Below, piece after piece: positions 43,557 through 58,195 of a stretch of 64,000 bases of DNA (positions within the stretch are counted from its first letter, which is position 1; each line of letters opens with the position of its first letter). The stretch spans positions 289,081 through 353,080 of the forward strand of contig BEXV01000036.1 in the NCBI GenBank assembly GCA_003118195.1. Direction: 5' to 3'. The stretch is from Hemicentrotus pulcherrimus (taxonomy: Eukaryota; Echinodermata; Echinoidea; Camarodonta; Strongylocentrotidae). A program made the position numbers and the translations under genes. Below the pieces are notes generated by a model, which was given only the letters and a program-made list of their open reading frames with translations, made no database searches and was not told the DNA's origin.

Positions 43557-45220
43557 CAGTCTGTCACTTGGTATTCTTGGCAGGTATCAGTGAGAAAAAT
43601 GAGAATAAAGCAAATTTCTTTCTTAACATATCAAACAATACTATCATCTGCCTGAAACATTTATCAAGCACATACAAAATGGATTCAACCATTTCAATTT
43701 CATGCAAGTCATAAGAATCCACCGAACAACAAATCCTGTGTGATCAACAGGATGCTATATCCAGAGCAGAACAAAGTTTGAGGGTGTTTTGATAGAACAA
43801 GCCTCCTGGCTTTAAAATTCATGAAATATTTGCTATTCACAGCTATTTTCCCTGGAATCTGGACGCCAACGAGAAAATACTTAAGCCTTGAATCAACATT
43901 TATACGATAACAAATGAACAAGTCTAGAGAGACGCAGAAAGAAGTAGGAGATAAATATTGAAAGTTATTTGAGCATCCCTCTGTGAGTGCTTTCATATTC
44001 TGTACTTCAAATACTCTCCTCTCTCTCTCTTTTTCCGTTTTCTAGTGAAGGTAAGCAGGGCCACTCAAGGGGACAACGCACAAGTGGGTACATGGGACTG
44101 CTAAGGTGTGAATTCGGACAGTGTACTTAAAATTCTCTGTCCCTTGAGGCACAGATGGTGCAAAACAGAAATCTAGAATAACCAAAGTAGAAATAATCTA
44201 ATTAAGTACAACGTAAGTCAAGAATTATTTATAACAATACCCAATACTGAATAAGGAAATAGTCAAGACAGGTAAGACAGCCTTTACCTAGGAATCCTAG
44301 AATGAGAAAGAGAACAAAGCACCAGGTAGGGATGTGAATCCATGACTGCATAAACGAAAGTCATCAAACTAAATCAATAAGATGTGTAATGCAATCTTGT
44401 ACTAATTTATCAACACACAGTGTTATTCCTCCCTCCTTTGATTTTAGTAGATAAGAAAAGTAGATTATCACAGTACTAAACTGCTATTATTTCTTCAATG
44501 TAAGTCGAGTAGACTATCAAACAATGAACAAGTGAAAGTGATGCATATTTCTAGTCACTTTCTAAAATACCTTACAATTACCTTAGTTTTGTAACTTAAA
44601 TCATATCTATGCGTAGGTGATTTTAATTTCTTTAAGTATCTTTTTCCTGAGCAGAGTTTAATAAACAGCATCCTTTCACATATCCTCATTTTTGTGACCT
44701 ATAGTCAATACTCTATTTGGGCTTATGTGAATCTTATCATCAAGTATGGCTGTATCAATCAAAACATCACCCACCACTCATAGAAACAACAATGTGACAA
44801 CTTGACAAGACAAATTAAGAAAATAGATATCTTCTTTCTGCAATGCTATTTGTAGAATCCCATTGGATTCTTCAAGACATATCCAATCTTCTTCAAGTTC
44901 CTTGCCCAACCCTCAAAATAGCAACACTTCAACGTCAGAGGGACAGCTAGAGCCTCTGCTCGAGGTGTGAATATTGAAATTATATTTACGATTATCTGGG
45001 TCTGCGTTTTGTGCAGCAAACGAGCTTCACGCCACCATGCCGACACACGATGAATTCTTAATGGCCTCTCCAAGTTGATTGTCTCATGAACTTCTTGGGG
45101 TGAATGTAAGGACAAATTCTACCACTCCCTTGGTTCTAAGCCCAAACACCTTGGTACACTTTTTACAAGTTCTTCTCTCCCATTCTATGAATACTAAAGC
45201 AAATAAAAATGGTTGTCTAT

Positions 45221-45615
45221 TTAAAGAGAGAGTTGAGTTCTGGTCATCGATTGCATTGTCAAAGAAACAGTATAGAATCGATCAGAAAAAGGTTGATCAT
45301 CTCTAGCATATATATAATTGATGTTCACTGCAAGGTTCTGGAATCATCAAAATGATAAGAAATTTGGCCAAGTCTTGGTAAAGTAACAAGCACTGTACAC
45401 AGAAAGATGTATATGGGACTACACGAACATGTGGCGTAAAAATCTGTCCCGACTTTTATCCTCTTACATGCAATATTTAGAATATTAAGGCATTTGAAGA
45501 GCAATGCTTTTTAGGGAACATTTTTAATCTCATGTTCTTCCACACTTGCATAATAACAATGATAAAGATCACAAATGATTTTTCACCCCTTCCCAGAACT
45601 CAACCTTCTTCTTAA
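45221..45615. mobile_element. TIR element related to 37862-38423
   Basis: Left end ttaaagagagagttgagttc and right end gaactcaaccttcttcttaa, about 395 bp apart. The shared core TTAA...GTTGAGTTCTG links it to the element in the P3-P4 intron. Confidence 0.55.
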
Positions 45616-46409
45616 AAAGCAATATTTGTACGTTGATCGGTAGTAAAATATGAACAAGTCTTGCACATCATCCCTTGAAATAACCACCTACATCCACCTA
45701 CTATGAGAATCATCCTAAAAAATTTAAATCCCTCTTCCTCAAACTGAAAAAAGAGAAGTGATTTTAACATCTCATGAATTCTACATAGGGGTGTTTTTCG
45801 TAACCCCCTCATTCGGTGAGCGTGTTTTGACGAGGGACACGTTTGAACGATAAAGGGGTTGGGTAAAGGTAAGTGCTTCCTCAAGGTTCACTGACTGGGG
45901 CTAATGCGGCTCATTCGGGTGAAGCTTACTGTCTCAGGGTTCCCGTCCTATGATTTGAACGAACAGCAGAATTGATTTTCATTTCTTCACTGTCTCTTGC
46001 CCCTTTATGATGCACTGCACTGCACTGCAAGCCACAACAGGTGTTTGCATATTTTAATGCTCCACTCATGTTTCTTGTCCTTCTCTTATTCCATATATCA
46101 CATTCGACTGCGGTTTCTCTTCTCATTCCAGGTCCGTCTTGATAAAGCATTCTTTCTGCTTTCTCACAAACCCAACACAAGCTATAGACATGTGCCAAGA
46201 AACCATTAACTCCTGCATGAATGTGTGTTAAGAAGGAGGTGTTTCATCTGCTCCGAAAAGAAAGAACATTGACTCATACTTACCAAAGAGTAAACACAAC
46301 CTTCTGATTCTGAACAGAACATTTATAGAAAGACATACTCATGTAGGAACTAGTTAGGAAAGGATACCAAAACAAACCTATGTAAAACATAGCATAGTGT
46401 ATGAGAACA

Positions 46410-46502
46410 AAGAGAGAGAGAGAGGGAGAGAGAGAGGGAGAGAGAGAGGGAGAGAGAGAGAGAGAGAAAATGAGAGAGGGTAATGGGGGGGGGGGGGGGG
46501 GG
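46410..46502. repeat. GA microsatellite and G-run at the gap edge
   Basis: (GA)n units with spaced GGGAG, then a run of G directly before the N block. Confidence 0.9.
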
Positions 46503-46820
46503 NNNNNNNNNNNNNNNNNNNNNNNNNNNNNNNNNNNNNNNNNNNNNNNNNNNNNNNNNNNNNNNNNNNNNNNNNNNNNNNNNNNNNNNNNNNNNNNNNN
46601 NNNNNNNNNNNNNNNNNNNNNNNNNNNNNNNNNNNNNNNNNNNNNNNNNNNNNNNNNNNNNNNNNNNNNNNNNNNNNNNNNNNNNNNNNNNNNNNNNNNN
46701 NNNNNNNNNNNNNNNNNNNNNNNNNNNNNNNNNNNNNNNNNNNNNNNNNNNNNNNNNNNNNNNNNNNNNNNNNNNNNNNNNNNNNNNNNNNNNNNNNNNN
46801 NNNNNNNNNNNNNNNNNNNN
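46503..46820. other. Assembly gap (318 N)
   Basis: Unbroken N. Left flank is a G-run, right flank is (CT)n. Open frames spanning it are meaningless. Confidence 1.
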
Positions 46821-49204
46821 CTCTCTCTCTCTCTCTCTCCCTCTCTTTTTCTCTTTATCACTCTCACTCTCTCTCAGGACTGGATTTATCAAAAGTATGA
46901 GAGAAGAGGGAGAGTAGACGCCCTCCAGGCTGCTTATCTTTGGTGCATGCAGGAACATTACGCATGAATTATTTCACGAGCATTAGACTGCTTGCACCAG
47001 AGCAGTCACCTAGGCTCCCCTATTGGGCATTCCACATTACAAATGCAAACACCGTTTCTTGGCCAAGCTACGCACCCTGCCTCGCTCCGACCTGGGACAC
47101 TGTATAACAAACACCACCCTCCCTCAAGAGTTACATTTAATATTCCATAAATACCAATAATATTGTATTTCCATTGGTAGTTCCTTGGGGGGAATGGAGT
47201 TTTGTTTTGATATGCGAGCATGAATGTTTCTCATTTCAGGTTTGTTTCCTTCCTTCCTACCAGCACACTGAGTCATGATGTTAACGGATTCTGACAGGAA
47301 AGTCAAGAGACTTAAGACCAATGTGGACACATATGTCACAGGGTATTAGTGATGGACAAAGAATGCACAGACTCGATTAAAAGAAGGAACCCGATACCAA
47401 TGCTTTGTCTCAACACATTATTTCAATACAACATTACATACTTAAACAAAAACAATGCCTTCACCATCCTGTAATTAGTAATAAAAATAATTTCTACTTA
47501 CATAATGCTTTTCATAAAATATTTACATCAAAGCGCTTTACAACATTGATGCAAGGAAAATTAAACAGATAAATGACAAGATAACAAAACTGGATTTATC
47601 CAACATAAGATAACAGGGTAAGGAAGTAACAACTTAAGAACTAAGAACTGAGTTTGTTTAAAAAGATTTAATTTGTTTGCATGATGAATCTTAAATGCAC
47701 AGAGTGAACCTAAATAACTATCTACTGAAGATGTGAATAGAGTACCATTCCAAACATCTTCGGCTGGCTGCATCGCAAGAAGGATGTAAGAGCCATGTAT
47801 ATTCAATGGCAACACTGCCTTCTTGCGGGCAGCCTATGACGTGCAGGACATAATTCTCTGGAAGAAGCTCCTCTTGGCTTCATGCTTCATTGAATGAATG
47901 AATGAAAGAAGGTACAAGGTCTAATATCCAAGAGGGACATTTGTTTAAGATGAAAAGATTTAGCGGGAAGCACAGCCTTGAAGGTATTGACTCCACGCAT
48001 CAGATAAGAACAAGAAGCTAAGTAGGTCCCAAGGTACATTTCTTGAAAACATCATGAAGATGGAAAGAAAACTACATTCGCATTCGAGCCATGTCCCTCT
48101 ATTATTGTTGACTTCTCCTCTACAAATGTCAGAGTGCTTAAATGTTAGAATAATGACACAGGTTCTGCAAAAACCAAACAACGCTGCTTGAATAACACAT
48201 GACCTTAGAGATACCTATCTTGTTGATACTGTGAGAGAGTTTTCTCCCCTGATTACAATCTTCCAATGAAATGATTAATAGCTTGTGCTAAGGTCACAAG
48301 AACGAGATTGCATCAGTGAAGGAATGAAGGAAAGTGGGTCAATGAAGGTCAAGGTTCAAGAATCGAAGCACAGCTCCACAGGTATGTCAAATAAATCCAA
48401 AGTCGTCATGTATTGGAATTCAAAGATGGAACTTATTGATCTTGATAAAAGGGGAGAAATAAAAGGGGAGAAATCAATGCAAGACTGAATGGTCGTTGCC
48501 AGAGAAAAAGTCAAAGAAATTGACAAAGAAATAATATTGAAGACGCTACACTTGGGTCGATATAAGAATAGTTTTGCCTTGTTTTTCAGATTGAGGCTTT
48601 TATTTAAATAGCGATTAAAACTCCGGGGGAAAACATTTTGTTCCAAACTCTCCCAATTGATGGTTTAGCAAAAGGGCCCTTCAATATATTGGAATCACGC
48701 TCCGGCTGATTAAAACCACTTAGGCATTTTAAAGTCCCTTGGGGAAAATCAAGATGCTTTTGAGATTTCAGAAAGCAGACCTTATTTCCTTCTCATCTTA
48801 AAATGCGCAACCGCCATTAGCAGAGCGCAAGTCTTAACTAAGCTCTGTAACTCTGCATATTTTTGAATGCTTTTAATAACTTCAGCCGAACCCACAGGCT
48901 TATGTTTTTTCATCCTCTTCGTGTTGAACATGAAATTTTTTTCTCCAAGGTCTTCACCGCTATTCATCTATTCCTACACATGACACATATCATATTTCAA
49001 GGGAGACAATAGGACCCGCGCTGAATGTTATTCAGGGTCTTCTGAATATCTTCTGGGCAGAGAGCCAGCTCTGAGAGATGACGGCAAGGCTTTGGATGGA
49101 GTGAGAAGGCAAAGAAAAACACACCAACTGTCAATCTGGCACGAGCCTTAATCCAATTAAGCTTCAAGCCAATTGGAGCAAAAAGAAAAGAAAAGACGGT
49201 TCTT

Positions 49205-49400
49205 GGTGAAAGTATCAGAATCGAGAGAGAAAGAGCAATAGTAGGTACAAGAGTGGGACAGCAACGAGAGAAATAGGAGTGAGATAAAGTGAGATAAATA
49301 TGAGAGAGAGGAAAAGAGAAAGAGAGAAAGAAAGAGAGGGTGAGAGAGCGACAGGAGAGAGAAAGAGAGAGAAAGAGAGATAGAGAGAGAAAACAGAAAG
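49205..49400. repeat. GA-rich repeat, copy 1 of a duplicated block
   Basis: Purine-rich repeat. Bases 49305-49379 are identical to 57898-57972, including the non-repetitive core gagggtgagagagcgacagg. Confidence 0.9.
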
Positions 49401-49825
49401 GAGAATATTAAGAAAGAGATTGTTGATCGCCAAGAGCCATTATGTTCTTGATCAAAGATGTTCACTACTTTTAGTTTTTTAAACATATTTAGCAGTGCTC
49501 GTATCTTCGACAAAAACTGATCTAGCATTCATTTCGTCAAGGATCCAATTGGTTTGGTTTCGAAATTAGAATATAGGTAGATTTGATGGTTAGGTATAGT
49601 ACTTAGTCATGGATTGACAAAAGAATTTTTGTTAATGTTGTATTACACTAACCTAACCATGGAGGAGTTGTCATTGAAGCATGTGTTTATAAATACAACC
49701 ACTCTGGTAGATGAATTAAGAAAAGAACAATGGACTTTTCTACTAGGGGAATTTCTACCAAATACATCTTCAGTCAAATACTGAACACAACAATCTCCTC
49801 TATCTGCAGTAATAAGAAAAATACA

Positions 49826-49846
49826 AACACACACACACACACACAA
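49826..49846. repeat. (CA)n microsatellite
   Basis: Short CA repeat. Confidence 0.9.
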
Positions 49847-50764
49847 CTAAAAAATCTTAATGTGAAATAAATGCTAACCAGAAATGTTCACTGAATTCCT
49901 TTTGATTTACTTAGTCTAGTCAGTCAATGTTACATCTCATCATTTATTCAATCAGTAAAATAATATGAGAAATTCACAAATTACAGAATTGTACAACACA
50001 TGAACATTTCATGGAAAAGTTTCAAGACTTCTACTCTTGAGTGAACTACAATAACATCAAGAGGACAGACAGGAAGGGTGATAAAAACTTTGAAATAGAT
50101 CTCTAATTGTCTACTTATAATTTTCCACAGTTTTTCATGATTATGCATTACTAGCAGATGTACATTTCTCTTTATTGATTTTTAATCTCTCTTCAAAAGC
50201 TATATCCATGCAACACTTTCAATCTTTAAATCATCAATGAAGATAGCGTTTCACTTCTTTAGTCTCCCCCCCCCCATTCTCTTTTTACATATGTTATCAA
50301 AACCGGTGTTTGCACTCCTGTGTCAGACACATTGCAAAATGTGTGTTGCATCATGTATGAAGTAGGGTTAGCTCAACATGCTGCTGTTTACAGCTTTGTG
50401 TAATGTCTTGTATGAGATGAGCCTTGGGCTACCATCATCTTAATACATGACTGGTTAGGAGCAAGGTGAGCAGAAAGATTGCCCCTCAGGCACACAGGTG
50501 ATGAACTCTGACAAAGGTACTGGTATTTAAATAATGAAGTACACCTTTGCTAATATCTGTCTTTGTATTATGAGAAACAGAGGAGTAGTTTGTTGGAATA
50601 AGAGAAGGACTAATTGTTAACCCTGCTACATGTATATAACAAACGCTCTCTGGTCTAGACTTCAATGTATCTCTACTCTCACATGAATAATGCAACAACT
50701 AGCCCCAAATTTGGTTTGGTTGAGGTCTTTTGAAGAGAGGTTGGTATATGAGAGGCAAGGGTGA

Positions 50765-50935
50765 AATCGAATGCAGTCGTCTGCGTGTCGCGTGGCAACC
50801 ACACCTGCCGCGGAACATGCGTCTGCTGCCAGGGTAATGTGATTAGCGACACGTTGTGCCGCGAGCTGTGCGAGCTTTGCGACACACCGGCCGTCCAAGA
50901 AGAACTTGGGGTTGGATTTTTTCGACGCTGGGTTT
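50765..50935. promoter_or_regulatory. CpG-rich pocket (possible regulatory element)
   Basis: A stretch rich in CG dinucleotides (gtcgtctgcgtgtcgcgtgg, ctgccgcggaac, gccgcgagctgtgcgagctt) inside AT-rich DNA. No coding sense found on either strand. Could be an unmethylated regulatory island or part of a repeat. Confidence 0.3.
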
Positions 50936-53900
50936 AAAGCTTCTCACCTCACACCTCCATCGGTTCATCCATCCTACCAGAGATGGTCACATGACCCTCA
51001 CTCTTTCACACTCAAGAGAGAGAGTATCGATACCCAGCTTCAAAGACTGGAATTCAAACTAACCCATCTCAAAAAGTCACGCCCGGACATCGCACTTGCC
51101 ACCTCAAATGGATGCTAGGGAAAAAATGACACCATTTTGGCTCAAGTACGAATTCCTCGAGTGCTTTCCATCACATATTTCCATCTCATTCGCGGGGAAA
51201 AAATAGGAGGAAATGCACAAAACTTGAACCCAGTAGTGAACCTCCTATACACAGCTATTTTCTTACTCTTTTTCCCTTACACACAAAAAAAGGAAAAGAA
51301 TTAACAGTGTCGCCAACTATCTACATGGTGCAAAAATAGAGAGAAGGGTGTTCAGAGATTGCCCATTAGTATTTCACTTTGAACAATCCTAAGATGAGTG
51401 ACGAAGTAGCATTACAAGTTGTTATTCTCTGTCTCACTTACATTTCCTTTTCAGGGGTATTGTGAAATCGAAGAGTACTTCATTGTCCGTCACCATATAA
51501 GATGCCACTAGAGGTATATACTGTTCACTCCTCATCCACCATCATTTGCAACCAACCTCAAGCATTCTTCAAGTGAATGTGATATTGCACTTAACCACAA
51601 GTCTTTCATGAAAAACTATAGCTTTGGTACTTATCAAAAACAAAAACAAAACCGAGTGCTTTCAAAAGACCAGTGTAAGTTGTTGAAGAAAGTTTAAAAC
51701 CCTTAAATCCATTACTTGTTTCATGTCAGTTTTTTGTCTTCAGTTTTATTGTTTACTACATGCACATTCAAAAGATTGCCAATTTGATTTCAAACTACTG
51801 TGTTGGCAGAGATATGCTCACAAACCCCAATACAAAAAATATACAAAAAAAACTTATGAGACCGATCTCATAATGGAATCCATTGCTCTAATTAGAAGCA
51901 ACAAAAACAACCACCCACTTCTAACCTGATTTATATGCAAACAAATTGGGAATTATGGAATATGAAATTCAGATGCTATCAACAACCATTATGACCTATA
52001 GAGCTAGAGTAGAAATAATCCACTATAATCTTGTTGCTGTGTGGAAGAGATGAAAAGATATATTGCTTGAAATGCCATATCTGATTTAGAATAAAACATT
52101 GTTATAGGCAAACAGGATTTTTTTTTACAGAAAATGGGAAAAATTCACTAAAGCTGATCATAAACAAAATGGGTGTGAAAATTCCCATGAGGAGTAAATG
52201 CAAAAAGGTTAGGCGTTGTAGGTTAAGGTATATTTCTATACCATATCATTATCAGATTTAAACAAGTATTACTTAATATTCAATATTCTCATTTGTAATC
52301 ATACCATATCGTGAGAAAACATGAATTATAGATTTTACCCACAATTTGAATATCCCTTGTCCTTTATCACATTTTTTTCAAGATGTCTACAATTTTTGTA
52401 TTTAAATCTTATTTAAGTTTTAATGTATCTACTGGATACAAAAGTCAGGATTTTGTTATTTTATAGAACAATAGATACGCATAATTACACAGAAGTACTG
52501 GAATCTCAATTGCATACATAATTATTGGAAGAGGGTAGTTTAATGGTAATTTATTCCATGCACAGCCACTTGAATAAAGCAGGAATGAATTTGTACATTC
52601 AATCTTGTCATTGATAGCAGCAGCAAATTACCAATTCTGATTTTGAAGAGCTTTTCGAGAAGCTCACTAAGCTCTTCATACACAGCTCGAAGAGAATATT
52701 ACATTCCATCACGGCTCCATCTGGCTTCTTTAAAGTATTGCTCTGGTAATGTGACATGTTTGCTATCGGAAATGAGAGGTATCATTAATGCAGAATTATG
52801 CTGTCTCAAATTATACTTTGTTTTTAAAACAGAGAGTGACAATGAATTCATGTCAGGCACTATAGCCGATCAATGAAGAGAACTTTAAGACTAGACATGA
52901 AAAGAAACACATTTAGAAGTAAGAATGAGCTTGTTAAAGGATGGTAAAAAATACCCAATTCTCCCGCACCCCCTTCTCTCCCGCCCCCTCAGTAAATCAC
53001 GGTGCCTACACAAACTAAGATATTAACAAATTTTCATTCTTCATCAGATTGTCAATCAACATTTCACCAACTATTTTTTTCAAATCTGGGGAGGACTTTT
53101 GAGGGCAAGTGAAGACAGGCAGAGGATATATATCAACATCTTTTAAGTTTTCTATGGACTAAAAGAACTCTTTTCACTGCAAACAAGACTTTGTTTACTG
53201 ATCTTTTTATATTTGTAAAACTTTCCAGAAGCAATAGTATAAATGGTTTGAGATGACCATGAAAGATGACGTTAACAGACAGCAAAGGGGTGGCCATGTG
53301 GAATTAAACCGATGCGAAAAATGGGCGCCAGGTCATGGATTGAAATCTCGGATTTGAGGCTCGATATGTGAGAAAAGAAGGAGGTAAATTCCACAACACC
53401 CACATCATTGGAGAGAATGGATAGGTGATCACGAAGGAAGAAAGATTGATAAGAAAAAAAGATATGAAAGGAATAAATGGATGAGAAATGAATAGAAAGT
53501 AGAAAATGAATTTTTTTTTATATTAATTATAGATATAGAGAGCGAATAGGATGATCATAATTGACACATTGGGTTGATAATCAAAAGACTACAAACAACA
53601 AAGATAGATATTTAGAAAGGAGAAAAAAATGGATAAAGGGAGGAAAGACCCATAAAAGAAGAGAGGAGTTAAAGGGATGAAGTATGCAAGGGAAAAAATT
53701 CAAAGACAGAAAAGTGAGCACCAAGCATATGAGAAAAGGATAGGTGATAGCTGTAAGAGAAGATGACGAAGAGAAAGGAAAAGGGGGAAGAGAGAGGGGA
53801 GATACAAGAGAGGTGGAAATCGATGGCCCCCTCCAAACAGGCGTCAGATCAATTATGACGGCCGGCTGGACGATATTTGCTGGGAAGTTGGGCCGCACCA

Positions 53901-55779
53901 TCAACAAATCAATAGAGAGAAGACAGGCAAGGCAGGAAGCATGTGTGAAAGGGTTGTGAGGCACGATGACAAGGGCGTACAATGACTACCCAAAAAGGCC
54001 TAAACAGAACACTCCCCACCTTCGTCTCTACAGGTGCTTGGTTAGTCTCTTTCCAGGCCACAACACATAACATTTACTATCTTGCGCATATCTAGTGATG
54101 CAGGTTTCAACCATTCTAGCTTTACCTGGGCAATGTGGGGTGACTGTCTAAGTCATTAGTAATATTCAAAAAAGCTTCAAATTAAAATCATAACAAAATT
54201 TCCTAGGCAACAGTCTCATGCAAAGATTTTAAAGATTAAATTGAATTTAAAACACAATATTCATAGTTCCATTAGAAAGGTACAGAAGAAGAATGATGTC
54301 ATAACTGCATTTAACAGTCCTAGATGAGAGCTAACAATCCAGATCACTTTCTGTCAAACACATACGGGGGAAAAATGATCTGACACCAGTCTGACTTGAC
54401 AAGGAACTAGAATATTACCACATCATAGGAATATATCTTTGAGAAGTAATCCATGAATTCATCCCAAAACTTCAAATGCCAGCTGTTTCTTTTATTCATA
54501 AGGGTTACTGATTAGTTTTGAAAGTGGGATTGTCATCATCTTCAAAGCTCTAGAGATCGAAATGACCTTTCCAAAAGAGAGGTTGCGCATTCTGAGCTAG
54601 CAGTAGTTTTGCTTCTGACAAAAAAGTACATAAGAACGTTGTTCATCTTTGTGGTGACCTTGTGTCATCTTTGGTTGTTGCTTGGAGACCTCCAGGCACC
54701 TGAGAGACTCTCCACCATCCCTACTCCATTTGCCCACTTTCAAAACACTCCTTGGCAGAGAGAAGTAGAAGAATCCTCACCAAGACAAACATTTCCTTGG
54801 CATGCAGGCTATCTGAGACTGTCATCTGATCAAGCATGACATGAGGGGATTCCTAGCTAGGTTAATTGGTCTCTCAAAACAGCCCCTTCCAATACCTTAC
54901 TGGTTTCTGGCTGAATTTCATCATCTCCTTTTATTCATCCGGGTCAGGTGTAACGCTCAATAATGTACGTTATGTTCAACAGAGTTGAACCCGATTCACC
55001 GTAAGTACCTGAAATAATATTCTTTAGAGAATAATGCAATTCAAAGGCTAAGTTTAACTTGTATCCTGGTACCAGGAATAAACATATCATGGTCTGAGAT
55101 TGCATACTTATATATTAATGTTGATAAACAATGAGAATACCATGATTAGAGCTTTTGGCACACATTACTGAATGAATCAGGATTTGAATTACTTTATAAA
55201 AATACCATAACAAAGTATCACCAAACAGTCCTATAGTGACAAGGTTTATTCTCTTTGCATAGTTTTTAGCAAAATTGGTAGGAAGCATGTACAAAGTCAA
55301 AGTTTTAATCAGACGGTGTTCATTGTTGAAGAGATTTTTATCTGTTTCTTTTTACATATATGTGGCCAGTATTAGATCTCATGCATGCTATGAGGGTCCA
55401 TCTTGTCCAAATCCTTTCAAAACAGCTTCATTTTACTTTTTGAAAAATATAAGACAAACACATTTTAAAATTCTAGATTTCTTTGCATGCATATGAAGTA
55501 TCTCTATACCCTTTTGACTACAAACTGACAAGAGGTCTCTAACCATGAGTTCTACTTCCATCCATTGCGGTCAGGTAACCAGACATGCCTCCTTAAAGGT
55601 AAAATGAGAACCACTCTGAACGCATTTGAAATGTCAAGTCCGGGAGCCTTTTGCACCCACTAAACATATGCAATGGCTCCCATTGTATTTTGATGAGAAT
55701 ACAGGGAAGGAGATCAAAGTTTAGAAACTGCTGTTAAAAGGTCTATCCTGACTGTGTGCATGATTGGTCTTCTCCATCT

Positions 55780-56112
55780 CTCCTTTCCTTTCCTCTCTCT
55801 GTCTCTGTCTCTGTCTCTCTCCTTGCATCCCTCCATCTCCTCTTGCACGCTTTCTCTCACTCTATCAAACCTGTTCTTTCTCACTCCAACTAATTTACCT
55901 TTCTTTTGATCAAACTATTCCCCTTTTCTCCCTTCCCATCTCTCTTTCTCTCGTTCTGTTTATCTCTTCCTATCTCTCTCTCTCTCTCTTTCTCTCTCCC
56001 TTTCTCTTGCTCTCTCCCTTTCTCTTGCTCGCTCTCTCTCTCTCTCTCTCTTGTTCTCTGTGTATCTCTTTATATATATCTCTCTCTCCTTTTCTTTCTC
56101 TTTCTCATTATC
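55780..56112. repeat. CT-rich low-complexity region
   Basis: About 330 bases of pyrimidine-rich sequence with pure (CT)n at about 55976-55990 and 56032-56050. Ser/Leu open frames are artefacts. Confidence 0.92.
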
Positions 56113-57874
56113 TCTTGTTGGTAGAACCTGTTCATCATTCACGCTCTCTATTGACAGGAGTCAATGCTTGAAGCAATGTACCTCTCCCATCGGATAATAC
56201 TTCAAGGATATTTATTTTAGAGTAAGAGTACTTCATATCTTGTCACCTTTCCATTCATGTAAACATTGCTTTATTTCTACATACACTGCTCACCATATAT
56301 CTCTATGACAGTGGTATTTGCACAACTGTCAATTCAAGCCATGAAAAAGGGCTTCCTTTTCTTCTTTCTCCTATATAAAGCTACTTCTTTGAATACTGAT
56401 CTGCCATCTTTACAAATTTTCACATCACATTTCAGACACGTAAGCCTGAAACTTATAATTTTCAAAAGTAATGACTACCATTAATCCTCTCATCTCCCAA
56501 ACAATGAAAGCACATTATCTACTGCTACAATCACCATTAGTCATATGAGTAAGATTAGCATGTACTCTGTCTGATTGAATGTGACCCAGAAAGAAATCCA
56601 AGTCATTTGATCTATTATTCACTAAGCTTGGGATATCATCACTCTATTCATCCACCAGTGACACATTAATGCATTCAGCACAACATCATTGTCATGAAAT
56701 ACACCTTTTAACTTCACTTGACTCTAGAACAGCACCCTTTATACTTGAACAAGATCAATTGCTAATTCATAAGCTTTCCCTATAAAATTACAACATATAC
56801 TTGCAGCAAATGAGTAAAACACCGTATCGGTTTCAATGGACTGGTTGAAAAATAAAAAACCTTGGAATTAAGAACATGGACTGAGACTGTTCATACATAG
56901 TGTAAAAGCAGCGGCTGATGAGTGGTTAATGTTCATAAAATCATTTATTCACACTGCTGAATATTTGCTATCCCATATCCTGCACAATGCCAACACCCAC
57001 TGTTGTTCTCAGACAGAAAGTATGAATTACAAACACCATTCTTTAATGTGTGCAAACACACCCATGCACTTCATCAATGAAAGGCCTTATAAACCACATG
57101 GTGATTATGTGCAATGAAGCACCCTCAATCTATTAGATTACATGCACGATGAGATTACACTGTGCCTCGTTCTACATACATTATGATCACTAGCAATCAT
57201 GTATGGAGACAGATATTAATTCATTTTTGGTTTTCATATAATCATTCCACCACAGGAAAAAACTGAGGATGATTGGTAAAGGCATACAGATTACTGATCT
57301 GATATCCGAATCATTTGCATTTGCACTACTTCTATTAACTTTGTTTGCAATACACATGGAAGTATAATTGAATAATGCTTCCATGTTCATATATGTTTCT
57401 TACATTATCATAAACAAATAGTAGAATACAAATACAGACAGAAGGACAGACAGAGCAACAGAATGGCAGGCAGACAGAAGGAATACAGATAACCCAGAAT
57501 TAATATGCCATCAGCATCAACATGAACATCAATGATGACGGCAAGCATATATCCCCCAAAGTTGTTCTAAAATAACCAAGATCATTGCCTGAATCGTTAC
57601 CATATATTGCATGACAAAACTAGTGTGTTTGGAGCAAAAAAGAATTTAGTATCACATCGTTTACATAATTTGAATACTGGTTGTAATGTGGTTTTGAATG
57701 AAAAATAATCAGCTTTAGGAATGGAGAGTGGATGGAGAAGAAAAAAAAAATCATCACTATATTGTTGGATAAAGGTGAGTCACAGTGGAGAAAGCTCATT
57801 ATTGAATAGACCACTCATTGCACTTAACTCCATGGTTATCAATGTGTGATAATGATAGTCTGTATACATGAGAG

Positions 57875-58195
57875 TGAGTGAGTGAGAGATTGAGAGNAGA
57901 GAGGAAAAGAGAAAGAGAGAAAGAAAGAGAGGGTGAGAGAGCGACAGGAGAGAGAAAGAGAGAGAAAGAGAGGGGAGAGAGAGGAGGAGAGAGAAAGAGA
58001 GAACGAGAGCAAACAAAAGAGGGAGGGAGAACAAGAGAGGGAGAGAGAAGAGAGACAGAAAGAGATAACACAAGAGAGAAAACAAGAAAGAAGAGGGAGT
58101 TATGTACATAGAGAAATAGAGACAGAGCTAGAAAAAGAAAGTGGAAATTGGGACTGAGCGAAGAGGAATGGGAAGGAGAGACAGAGAGAGAATGG
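57875..58195. repeat. GA-rich repeat, copy 2 of a duplicated block, with N
   Basis: Purine-rich. An N at 57897 directly precedes a 75-base block identical to 49305-49379. Confidence 0.9.

Noticed and set aside
46280..46967. Long open frames on both strands around the gap
   Set aside because: They run through 318 N and GA/CT repeats; the apparent length is an artefact.
47500..47580. SINE-like aagcgctttacaacattgat fragment
   Set aside because: Too short and without clear ends; may be a repeat but cannot be delimited by eye.
50856..51118. Overlapping plus-strand frames of 68-70 aa in the CpG pocket
   Set aside because: No recognisable domain, no splice context, and several frames are open at once, as expected by chance in GC-rich DNA.
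55764..56171. 135-aa Ser/Leu-rich open frame on the plus strand
   Set aside because: Product of CT repeats; no real protein features.
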